64,000 nucleotides of DNA. It comes from Platycnemis pennipes (Eukaryota > Arthropoda > Insecta > Odonata > Platycnemididae). Below, piece after piece: positions 14,021-24,790 of this stretch. The translations under genes and the position numbers were made by a program. The notes under the pieces are model-generated. The model saw nothing but the letters and a program-made list of their open reading frames with translations. It made no database searches and had not been told where the DNA came from. Each line of letters starts with the position of its first letter. Within the stretch, counting starts at the first letter, position 1. The stretch spans positions 88,701,656 to 88,765,655 of the forward strand of contig OW121847.1 in the NCBI GenBank assembly GCA_933228895.1, in the 5' to 3' direction.

Positions 14021-14359
14021 GCCGTTAGATCTAACATTAAAAAGGTTGCTATTGCTTGCAAAAATATTTAAATAGGGATGTGGTAAAAAAAAATATGTAT
14101 GAAGAAAAAAAAGGACACCCAAAAGCACCGCATTTTATCGCGATGTTCGTTTGTTTTACAAGAGTCGACTAGATATCAAAACTACGCGAGTAACAATACT
14201 TCCCGGCATTTAACGTGAGACAACTGGATATCATTAGCCTTGAGAAGGTCTGAGGTAAAGAGAAAATTATTAATTGAAAAGCTCAACCTTCTTCGAAAAG
14301 TAGACAAAAATATATGTCTGAAACGTGTTGAAATAACGGAAAGATTGAAGTTCTGCCAA

Positions 14360-14711
14360 CTATATATATTAATTTTATAGCGAGTCAGTCCGTCATTCTG
14401 TATCCGTTTCGGTTCGTACTCCCCCAATTTTTTAGCTAAAAGAGTGAGGTTTGATGCGTTGAGTGTGGATTCTCTTTCTGTGTGATTTGGTAGTAGTTTT
14501 GGATTTTTAGCAGTTAGTAGTGCAGAGAAAAATGCAAAAGAAAAGTTGGTGTTTTACCTATTTTTTAGTTTGGGATCCAGTTGCTATGCAAGTTTGTTTC
14601 GTTGCTAAGTAAATCTGTTTTTGGTAAAGAGACAAAAAGTTGGATTGAAGAATTTGAAGAAAGTGTAATTAGTTTCATCAATCAATTTTGTAAGTACGAA
14701 AATATTAATGG
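14360..14711 (+). repeat. Dispersed repeat, copy 1 of a direct pair
   Basis: About 350 bp matching 15799-16158 with small indels. Landmarks shared in order: CTATATATATT, GTCAGTCCGTC, TTGTATCCG or CTGTATCCG, GCGTTGAGTGTGGATT, GTGCAGAGAAAAATG, TGGATTGAAG, TTTGAAGAAAGTG and CAATCAATTTTGTA. No coding capacity is recognised. The copies lie about 1.4 kb apart around a hairpin. Confidence 0.75.
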
Positions 14712-15086
14712 ATGTTTTTTATGCGCAGATAGTGACATAAAACAACTTTTGCCAACCTGCCCTGATCTTATGTATGAAATGTGAATTTCAAAGCTAGGCG
14801 TTTGGAAGTACTCCTCTAATAGTTGAATGTAGGTTATAAAACAGTTATTATGTATTAATGTTTGTTGCTAAATCAGCCGGTTAATTCGAAAATACACCCA
14901 CCAGTTTAAAATTATCAATGGCTGTCCTACACCAAAACCATTCCGTTTTTTATCAATTAAATATAAAACATTCACATATATCTCCCCCTAAAAGATAGAT
15001 GTAATTATCTTAAAGTCCTGTGACTACTAAGGTCATGGCGCACCTTTAATAAACCAGACTGAAAACAAGTGGTAGAAAAACAATAC

Positions 15087-15237
15087 CTGGTTACGGCTTT
15101 CGGACGTTCCTCCGCGTAGTGTTGTGTCAAGGTGACGACAGTTTCTCCAGCCATCCACCTGGTGTCTTCTTCAGGTCAGAATCTGTCGTCGCCTTAACAC
15201 AACACTACGCGGAGGAACGCCCGAAAGCCGTTACCAG
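15087..15237. repeat. Long imperfect inverted repeat (54-bp arms, 43-bp loop)
   Basis: Arms 15087-15140 and 15184-15237 are reverse complements with four mismatches in 54 positions. They are GC-richer than the surrounding DNA. The loop, read on the minus strand, contains CTGAAGA followed 22 bases later by GAAA, like the tails of the Penelope-like copies in this window. It could be a fold-back retroelement tail or two head-to-head copies. Confidence 0.8.
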
Positions 15238-15798
15238 TGTTGAGAAACGCCGCAGTACCTCAGATCCAATTTAAAAACAATACCTACCTGGTAAGTATTT
15301 ACATTACTTATATTCTGGCGTTTGCGTTCCATCCTATATTTTACAGTCAACAAGCAGTTGTTTCATCTAAAATATTTACAAATGCTAAAAAATCCTTTTC
15401 TAAAATAAATCTACCGAGACGATTACAGAAATATATTAAACCAATATTTACATCGCTTTGGGTATAATATTTACCAAATGTTTAGTCAAAACCCATATCG
15501 ACTATATTAAAACCTCCTAGAACATTCCATTTTTCATCAATTTTAAAAAAGACATTCACTTACTTACCCATTTAAAATATTTGAAAAGGCTATAAAGCTC
15601 CATTCTATTTTTAAACCACTCAGATGGTCCCAGAAAAATATGAAATCCAAAATTGTTTTCATTTTTGGGATACATATACGCACACACATTTCCCACTGCT
15701 CCCACCAGAGTGTTGCAAAAATAAAGTAAAAACACAAAGTTCACCTCAAGAGCACACCAGACAGACTGCCTGCAGCAGCAGGCAGCAGGTCTACTAGT

Positions 15799-16158
15799 CT
15801 ATATATATTCATTTGTAGCGTGTCAGTCAGTCCGTCCGTCATTTTGTATCCGTTTTGTTTCGTTCTCTCCCAAGTTTTGAGCCCAAAGAGAGGTTTGGTG
15901 CGTTGAGTGTGGATTATCTGTCTGTATGATTTAGTAGTAGTTATAGATCTTTAGCAGTTTGTGGTGCAGAGAAAAATGTGAGAAAAAAATGGTGATATCC
16001 CTATCTTTTAGCATGGGATACCAGTTGATCTACATATTTATTTACGTTGCTAAGTATGTTTTTACTTTTTTGGTAAAATGACATAAATTGGATTGAAGTA
16101 TTTGAAGAAAGTGGGATTAGTTTTATCAATCAATTTTGTAGTATGAAAATATTAATGA
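15799..16158 (+). repeat. Dispersed repeat, copy 2 of a direct pair
   Basis: Second copy of the repeat at 14360-14711, in the same orientation, with an extra CAGT near the start and scattered substitutions; by eye roughly four of five bases agree. A further short match, CATTCCRTTTTTYATCAATT with an ACATTCAC nearby, occurs at about 14940-14975 and 15525-15560. Confidence 0.75.
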
Positions 16159-16921
16159 ATGGGGAATATGTATGGAATTTGTTTCTCGAAGATAATGATG
16201 TACTTGAACCGTAATTTTCTCACCAATTTAACTATATAAGCCAAATTTTTCTACGCCCACCACAAATATTATTAAATGATATTAAAATGTTTCCGGTAAT
16301 TGACGAAAGTCACGTGACCTGGAACGCCTTCTGACGACACTACACGGTATAGGTTCCATATTGCTACGGAGATAGACATTGATTTTCAAAATCTAAAAGA
16401 TCACGAAGTGAATATATAGTTTTGAGGTTTTTAGCCGTTTCTCGAACGAAACGACGACTGAAAAAATACTTGAAAAAGCACATTCCGACAAATTAATTTG
16501 GTTGACTTCCTTATGGCGGCGTTCTTCTAAGAAAAAGACCAGCGATAGCATAGGCGTAGTAGAAATTCATGGGCACTTAACAAGCATTATATATAAATGG
16601 ACGATTTCATCGTTGCCATCCATACTACGTAAATAAAAATCGAAATAAAATCATGTATTGCATTTAAAAAATGAGAAAAATACATACATTATCGCCAAGT
16701 ATTCATTTAACAACTTACCTCTTCGCATAAACAGATAAACAACGCCCATAGTGATACCGTGCCGTGACGTCATACGATGGCGTCGTGTTTTTAAGCTGCC
16801 GAAAAGGTACAATTTTCAAAGAGTAATATCTTTGCAACGCAACTTAATTCTTCAGCAAAATGTTCTCCAAGCACATTTTAGCTAATAAACTTCACATTCA
16901 AAGAGTTATAAAATATACTGC

Positions 16922-17468
16922 ATGTTCCCCAATGGGGACGATGGACGAAGTAAAAGAGAAATTGCCAGTAGAATTGCCCAGGCGAAAAGGGAATTTTACC
17001 AGAAGAAGATTCTGCTTACAGCTGCAAATACAAGCGTGGAAGTGAGGAAACATTTCATTAAAACATACGTCTGGAGCATTCTACTATATGGCAGCGAAGA
17101 ATGTACAATAACAGCAGCAGAGAAAACCAGGCTGGAAGCAGTTGAAATGTGTTGCTACCGAAGAATGGAAGATAAAATGGATCGATCGAGTGACAAACGA
17201 AGAAGTGTCAAGAAGAGTGGGAGAGAAGAGAGGTCTACTGAAAACCTTAAAAAGAAGACGGGAATACTTAACAGGCCACATCTTAAGACACGATTGCCTG
17301 ATGAAGACAATCGTCGAGGGAAATGGGAACGGGAAGAATGGAAAAGGCAGGCCTCGTATGAGATACATGGAACAAGTAGTGAAGGATCTAAAAGAGAGGA
17401 GCTACGTCAATATGAAGAGGTTGGTCGAAAGAAGAATGGAGTGGAGGGCTGCGTCAAACCAATCCTAG
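16922..17468 (+). pseudogene. LINE reverse transcriptase C-terminus, frameshifted
   Basis: The first frame encodes GRSKREIASRIAQAKREFYQ, EVRKHFIKTYVWSILLYGSE and EKTRLEAVEMCCYRRM. Near 17155-17165 the frame shifts and the protein resumes as KIKWIDRVTNEEVSRRVGEK, TGHILRHDCLMKTIVEG and GKGRPRMRYMEQVVKDLKER, closing with WRAASNQS and a natural stop at 17466-17468. This order is the classic C-terminal part of insect LINE ORF2 proteins (connector after the RT palm, then the G-H-x-L-R-H and G-R-P-R motifs). The catalytic RT core is missing. Confidence 0.87.
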
Positions 17469-17494
17469 GATTGCTGACCGATGATGATGATGAT
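16925..17494 (+). mobile_element. LINE (non-LTR retrotransposon) 3' fragment
   Basis: The last part of a non-LTR retrotransposon, 5'-truncated within the RT C-terminal region. It ends with a short unique tail and a run of GAT/ATG triplets (17480-17494), the kind of microsatellite 3' end seen in RTE- and CR1-like LINEs. The clade is not certain. The same 3' end recurs at 20578 (inverted) and 46081. Confidence 0.85.
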
Positions 17495-20400
17495 CTACAT
17501 AAAGCGCTCCAATGTAAGGTATATCAGGCGTCGGTACTTTATTCAGAGGCCTAGCAATGGAAATGAAACTTTGTTACAATAAATGAGCAGCAGTAATCTA
17601 CGGAATGAACTAACCGGACAGCATAATGTTCCCCTGGAAGTTATGCAACCCATGTACCCCATCTTCCTTCCCCCGCTTTTATAAATGTTTCAAGGAGTTT
17701 GCTCTCCCCACGATTTGGGGTGTTGTTGCGCCTCTGGCTTTAATGCACTTCAACCTTCTAATGATTGTCAATATTTTGCCTTTCTTCGCCTCTGCCATCC
17801 TCGGAGAGTAGGCAAGGTCGCGTCGCTCAATTTGGCCGTTACCGCTGCCCTAATTCTAGTTTGCGAAGGGGAGAGATACTCATATAAAAATCAGAAAGGC
17901 CTGGATTTAATTCCTTCATTAGAGTTTATATTTGAAAATCCGAAAGAGAACATCAATTCATACCAATCCGAAAAGTGTGGTAACCTTTATCGTCATATAA
18001 TGATAAAAACAGATAATCTGTACTTTTATAAAAGGTGTCTTATATGGAAAAGGGAGGAAAGGAAGATATTTGAGAAATGAGTCGAGGGAATGGTGGTATA
18101 TGCTACGTTCTTTACTAGGGTGCCTAATTTCCAATTCTTGCTCTTATGCCTTTCGTTTTAAATTATTCTCAGTTTTAATACACGACACTGGGCATCAGTG
18201 AAAATTTTCGAAGTGCATCATCCTCATTGCCTTTATTAGCACCGGAAATCTGCGGAATAATAATGACTGTAGAATAACTTTTTTTCTTTCCAGACCTCTC
18301 TGTATCCACCCACCTCTTTTTCATTTCATCTTCTTCCATATTTATATTGATAAATAATTCAGCCCTTTTATCCCTTTTTGTTAGTGACCTTTAACTAAAA
18401 AAATAATATTTACTCGAATTTATATAATATACACCCCCGAAACTAAACAAGTATTTTTCGTTATTTTTTAATTATTTCAAATTTTATCTTCACATTAATT
18501 TCGGTCATTAATCACAATTTTGTGAGTTTAGTTGCTTGTGATATCGTTTGCAATCGAGCGAATATGTATACAAATTAACGTTTAACCCATTGCCTCAACA
18601 TCTAGTTGTATTATTAAGAAATTATATCACGGTAATGACCTGAGCATACGTATTTAATTTGGAAGGGGCATTTTCTTTATCTGACGTCCTTTTTTTGTTA
18701 AAACTCGAGCATGCGTAACAATCAGTGCGGGATTTAGAGAACATTCAATGGGTGTTTGTGACCTAATTGATAAATAATCTCATAAACGCCATGTGAAAAT
18801 GAAGTTGAACGAACTAAATATATTTAAATTACATTGTCATCTACATTTAATTATTACCCTGCTAGCCAAATTGAATGTGTGTGGCAGAAGAAGAACAATC
18901 GCCAAAATTTTACTGTGTTACATTCACTCAAATATACCATTTCATTAGAGATTACTGTTATTATCATGTGGTACAGAAATTCACTTCCTAAGAATCTGGA
19001 AGGACATTTTTTGGCAAAACTAAACACATTTTTGCATGCACTAAACCACATGGTCGATGTAGTAAAAAAATATTTTTTTCCGAATAAACTTCGATAGCTG
19101 ATAACTTAAAAATTCCACATGCGTGGTCCACATTTACTGCTATAATAGTTTCTAAATAATACATTTCATAACAACGGGTACACTAAAAATTTAGAATTCT
19201 GAAGTGATTGCGTTAAGACGATTTAGTTCATTAAAATGTTGAAAACAAGGTATAAATAATCACTAAAGGATATAACGAATATCTCAGGTTAAAATGTTTG
19301 CTTTATTAATGGTGAATTAAATTATCGAATGACCATTTCAAACAAGTAGCTTGTATTTATCTGGATAGCCACTCAATGCATTTATCTGGCGATCCGTGTG
19401 GAGAAAAACAACCCACCTCCAGCCCGCAACTCGAGTGAATTGATTAATGGACGCCTTCATTTTCGAAACAATAACACCATTGTAAGTATGAAAGTCATTC
19501 TGTCTAGTAGAAGGATTATTGGAGGTGTTCCTTGTTCCTTCTGCCGTCACAAAAAAAAAGATAATCCCTCCCTTCATAGCAAGCGCCGAAATTTTACCTC
19601 TTCCCCTTTCCGTCCCGCTCTGCCACGCCTATGAAATTCTCCTTAAACTCCCACATTATCCCCCCCCCCCCCATCAGCCTGCTCCTACAGCGACGCTCTC
19701 AATTCTTAATGGGGTAGCCTGCAGTAATTAGGAGGCAGTGGTACATTAATCAAACGGAAAGAGGAGACGGAAGAGGAACTGGAACGTGGGGGGCGAGAGA
19801 GGAGGGGATAAAGAAACAATTGGGGAAGGCAGAGAGAGAGGGTGAGAAGTCCGAAGGAAAGTGAGAGTCGAGATGGTGTAGGAGAGTTCTGAGGGACGCC
19901 TTAGAAACGGGATTGGAGAGAATCGGCTCGGAAATAATAGCAAATACTCCAGAGGAAATGAAAAGAGGGAAGGGAAGGGAAAAAAAACTGGAAACCAAGA
20001 AGTATGCCGCCGCATTAATCTTGAAGCCTGCTCCTGATTTCAATGGGATCTTTATTTTGCACCACGCCGTCTCCCCCGCTTTGGAATGAATGGATGGGAG
20101 AGTGTGGTAAGAATACGCAAAAAAAGGCCATAAAAAAGTGGAGGCAAGAAAATTTCTTAGCTAAATAAATTCCTCTGCGGTAATTGAAAACTTCTTAATT
20201 GGCTATAAAATGAGAGATCTCCTATTTTTGGTTCCCCTATTGCGTGTGCAGCTTCAATGGCTTTCAGTGCTCGTGATTGGGCAAATTAACCGTGATAATG
20301 TTACGCACAGTGGATCTTCATAAATAAAGTAAGGGTTCATTCTTGTCTCAAAAAGATAATAAGAGTCTCTAACAGCAGTAGATATTGGAAAGTAGGTAGT

Positions 20401-20577
20401 ATTCAACACTAATGTCTTCAGAATTGAGGGATCAATTTCTTTTCCTATCTTTTTAAATATCTGTCTACACATTTTGACATGATTGGATGGAGCTGAAATC
20501 AGCTAAGTATATTGAATCAGGTTCAGTTCAGTGGCTCTCACAGACGTTTTCTGGTATAAACGGTATCATTTCATGTA
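17495..20577. other. Intergenic DNA, no gene seen
   Basis: Follows the LINE end. The frame at 17685-18080 (131 residues) has no recognisable motif. A poly-C run near 19660 and a purine-rich stretch at 19740-20000 account for the Ser/Pro-rich minus-strand frames there. Confidence 0.45.
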
Positions 20578-21172
20578 ATCATCATCATCAGTATTTCAAT
20601 CCTAGGATTGGTTTTGCAGCCCTCCATTGTGCCCTATTCATGTTCATTCCCTCACACCCTAATATATTTTCTCTTTCACATCCTTCTTTATCTACCCTAT
20701 ATACTTGTCCCTTGGTCGTACTCGTGGTACATTCCCTTCTATTATATTTCTAACTGATCCATTGTGCCTCAAATTTTATCCAATCCATCCGATTCTTGAA
20801 AACGTCCGAATACAGGAATATCCGAGTGCCTGTTAAAGCAAGTAGACTACTTTAATTAGTATTCGGATATTCCTATCTTCGGTCATTTTCACTTAAGCCA
20901 AGTCCACCTAAATCATCTCACCTGGTTCCTCTTTGACTTATGGTTCTCCTTATTGTCCTTTTTTCATCTGCTCTTCTGAACACGTTTTTGTTTCTCTTTT
21001 TATCGGTCCATCAAATTTTCAGCATTCACCTCCCGCGCCATGTTTCGAAGGCTTGAATCCTTCGCTGGTCTGTTTTCCCGATTTTCCACGTCTCTGATCC
21101 AGAAAGTGCTACGCTCCACATGAATTTTTTAATGAAGTGCTTCCTTTCTTGCAGCCTTAGGTTCCTTGAACT
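20578..21172 (-). mobile_element. LINE 3' fragments, minus strand
   Basis: On the minus strand 21172-20890 reads KFMWSVALSGSETWKIGKTD and RRIQAFETW, the L-Y-G-x-E-T-W block of LINE C-termini. Then 20800-20578 reads LRHNGSVRNIIEGN, VKEK, and WRAA-like sequence, with the tail AAACCAATCCTAGGATTG and four GAT triplets at the 3' end. Between them (20806-20882) is a short hairpin-forming insert. The two parts overlap slightly in the 'MIGH' region, so they may be two different copies rather than one interrupted copy. Confidence 0.7.
20806..20882. repeat. Short inverted-repeat insert between LINE fragments
   Basis: 20-bp arms CCGAATACAGGAATATCCGA (20806-20825) and TCGGATATTCCTATCTTCGG (20863-20882) pair with three mismatches around a 37-bp centre. 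It could be a very short MITE or solo hairpin. Confidence 0.6.
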
Positions 21173-24100
21173 AGTAGTTGTCTCATTTTCATTAACGTAT
21201 TTAATGCAATAGAACTCTTATATGTACGCTTCACGTGCTCAAAAAGAAACTAAAAAAAACGAATCTGACCATATAGAAAAGATTGCAATTACCTATCTTT
21301 TCGCGAAGAAATTATTTAGAATATTTGTGTATTCAGCACCTATCCACACAAAAATGTATGTGAAAAATTAACGTTTTCCCTTGTTTTTTCCAAAAATATT
21401 TTAAAAGTATTCCTTCAATTTTGCTAAAACTATCCCAGTTGATAAAAAGTTTGGAGAGTTGGATTTATAACCGTAATAGATACATCCACGATTCGTTTAA
21501 TACGATGCATTTAAACCATAGCCATCTCCAGCTTCTTGGGAGTGAATCACCAAGCGTATGGCAAGAAATAACTGATTGTCTTGTGAATAAATTATCCTCT
21601 TGCGCATTAGGTTGTCCGTAATTAATCCATCCCGAAGTTTTGAGATTTTACTAGCCTACTTCAATCCCCTGAAACGGTATGCGTATTGAAATTTCAAAAC
21701 ATGAGGAATAAATCCCTGACTCTGCTTGATCTAAACGTTTCACGGCTCTCAGTGTCAGTCCTCCATTTGACGGCCGTGCACAGAACCATTACCTCTGGTG
21801 CATGGAAACGTGTGGAAAACTTCGAGTGAGTAGTGAGGGAGGAATTTAACTTTTGCATTGGTCGGCAAACACCCAACCTCACTGAAACGATTTTTTTAAC
21901 ATCCTTTTCTCTAACTGATCCGCACAGAAAAAAGACAAAAATGAAGAGTGGCTTCTATCGGGGAACATCAGTTCACTTGGTCACCCCTTGCCACTTTTCC
22001 TGGCCAACAGCACTTGACCCGTTAAGTTTTTCATATCAGGTTTACACGCAATTACAGCCGCTTTAATTTCTACCCGAGAGTCTGTTACGTTTTTTCCTCT
22101 CGCCGATGATATACAGGAGCATGGAAAACGTTTAAACGCCTCATTCGTTAATCACTTTCCCACGACCACTCCAACCGAGTACGATTTTCCTGCTGCCAAG
22201 TCGTATGCTATTGATTACGTACTACCTGATGAACCACTAGTGACGCAGTTAAGGGCGAAATATGAGTTAAAATTTTGCAAGTTTTTCATTTTATATTCGC
22301 GTAATGATAGATTATCATTCGCTCCATTCGATTGGTTAGCTTGGACAATGAATCGATGTATCTGCAAACTAATTAATTTTCAGTTTAGCGAGGGTTGGTT
22401 TCTTATTTACACTGCGGGAAGCTTTCTCTTGCCCAAATAGTTGTACAGAGAACACGCGGTTGCTGCAGTGTGATGCCAGACTGCAGAATAAACATGGAAT
22501 GGATCAATGAATCAATATAAATTGGTGGTATGAAACTTTATTTAGATTAAAAATATCATATAGGTGGAAATGTGTGGTAGGGCTCATTGAAACAATAAGG
22601 AAAAGCCGGAAAACATAACTTTATACTTGGGAGCATTTTTTTTACTAAGATAAAGAACTACCTTTTCCAATACCCCTCATGAAATTAGTCACTCGCAATA
22701 GAGAATGAACAAGTTTTACGAAAGCATTGCCCACAATTTTTAAATATTTTACATATTCATCACTAATGATGGGAATCATATTATTAGAAATATTATTAAA
22801 CCGAAAATATAATCGATTTTGTAGGTGGTCTATCGGTTACTTCCAAAGAAGAAATATAACGCCGAATTAGGCTGTGCCCCGAAAAAGCCATGAGGTTAGT
22901 GTGATACCAATGAGAGTGAAGCTCAAGCTCTACCTATGCCTCATGTCCAGAAAGGTTGAAAGCACCTTCGTACTCTTAATTAAAGCATATCTTGCTCTTA
23001 ATTTTGAAATTCCAAAACCAGAAGATTCTTACATTTCAATAACTACCCATTTTCTAATGTGATAAACTTTAAAGGCACAGACAAGCGACAAGAAGGACAA
23101 GCGAATTTGGAATAAATTATACACGTGAAATGGAATCATATTCCTTTGGGGCAGTTTCGCGCATATGAATAATGCCTTAGTCATATTATAGAAAATAAAA
23201 ATAAAAACTTTAACATCTAAATCCTTCAGCAAAATAGAGACTGCATTGGGCAGATAGTGAAAGTTTGGTTCAAACAGCGTGAAAATTTTTAATTAGCAAT
23301 TAAATTTTTTTTTTAACCCTTCAGCCTTCGCTATGAATAAAAAAGAATTTTGTGAATGAGAAAGGGAATTAGCCATCTGGCAATGACAATATTACTGCTT
23401 GTAGGGCTCATGTGCGAGGAGTTATGAATTGGGGATCAATGATAATAATTCTTCATAAAGATTGCCCGTTAGTTTGTATTATTTTAAACATTTTATTAAA
23501 ATTGAACCATTTAATAAATTAGTCACTGCTAGATTTTTTGAATCTTTATTGCCGTGAATAATTATTTCAATTCAGATACAAAAACGTGTGTCAAAATACA
23601 AGATATACGATAAAAAAGATGTTCTGTCATTACCGTTTTTAAATTTAGAGTTTCCACAATTTGTCAGTGGACGGGCCGTAATTCATTTACTTTTAATAAT
23701 GCTGGAGTGCTGAAGTTTTGACAATAATTACCGTTTGTATTATCTTATATTGTGGGGAAATAACAGACTCATGGATTGATATACGAGATTTAAATTGAAG
23801 AGTTATTAAAGAAGAAGACATTTTGGAGGATTGCTTGAACAAAGGCAATTATATTTTTCTTTAAAAATAAGAAATTATTCTCCAAAAACATTTTTTGGCC
23901 CTAAAGTTTAATTACAAAGATCTCCGAAGGGAGAATAGGGAAGGCTTTAAACCTTCGTGTGCTATAGGAGAGATTTATTGGGGGTGGGTGATAATCTTCC
24001 TCACTTTTGACTCTGGAAAGAAGTTCAAAGACTTCTTCCTTGATTCCCGCCCATATTATAGGAGCATAAAATGACAAAAATGAAGAATCATCCTGCTTTT

Positions 24101-24699
24101 TTTCCGCCTAACTTTGAGAACTTAATTTAATATAAGTAGGTATATGAACTTTCTTTGTGCTAGATCCCCCTGCGGCATTAAGTTTTCTAATGAAAAGAGA
24201 TGTAGGTAGAGACGAAAAGGGAAAGTTTGCAGATGTATTTTGACACAGTGACCTTTTAAAATTACTACCATCGATTTCATCAACGTGTTCAATTAGAATC
24301 AAAGAAGCTCTTTGAGACGTAAGTACGTTATTGCTACTATCCCACAATTTCCATGTACTCCAATCTGAAAATCGTGAGTAAATGCTTATAGAAGAGCAGT
24401 TCACTTTCTCTACGCAAAATTTTAGCCTTCAGTTGGGAAATATGCATCGATATATAAGTATAACACGTTATGTTTTTCGATAATTCATCTTTATTATTGC
24501 ATGCAATTTGCATTTTCGAACAAGGAAAAATATTTTTTTAGTTAATTTTTTAGAGTCCAGACAATTACTTAATTTTTTGTATCCGGCTTGATTCTTTTAT
24601 TATTGTAGGTGAGATGCGGCGATTTAGGTCTTTTAGCCGTACTAAAGAATGTGGAGAATTGTGCAAGGAAAAGAGGCATTTATCAAAAGGAATACTTCT

Positions 24700-24790
24700 T
24701 TTGAACACGTACTAGAGATTTTATTAACTATGAAGTAGAAGTGAGACTGTAGTTCAGATTCTGAATATGGCCCTAAGAGTGTTCAGTAGA
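24700..24790 (+). repeat. Dispersed repeat, copy related to 6166-6262
   Basis: Reads ACACGTACTAGAGATTTTAT, GAAGTAGAAGTGAGACTGTA, GATTCTGAATA and AGAGTGTTCAGTA, collinear with the copy near 6.2 kb. Boundaries are approximate. Confidence 0.4.

Noticed and set aside
17685..18080. 131-residue + strand frame after the LINE
   Set aside because: No motif and no splice-site context.
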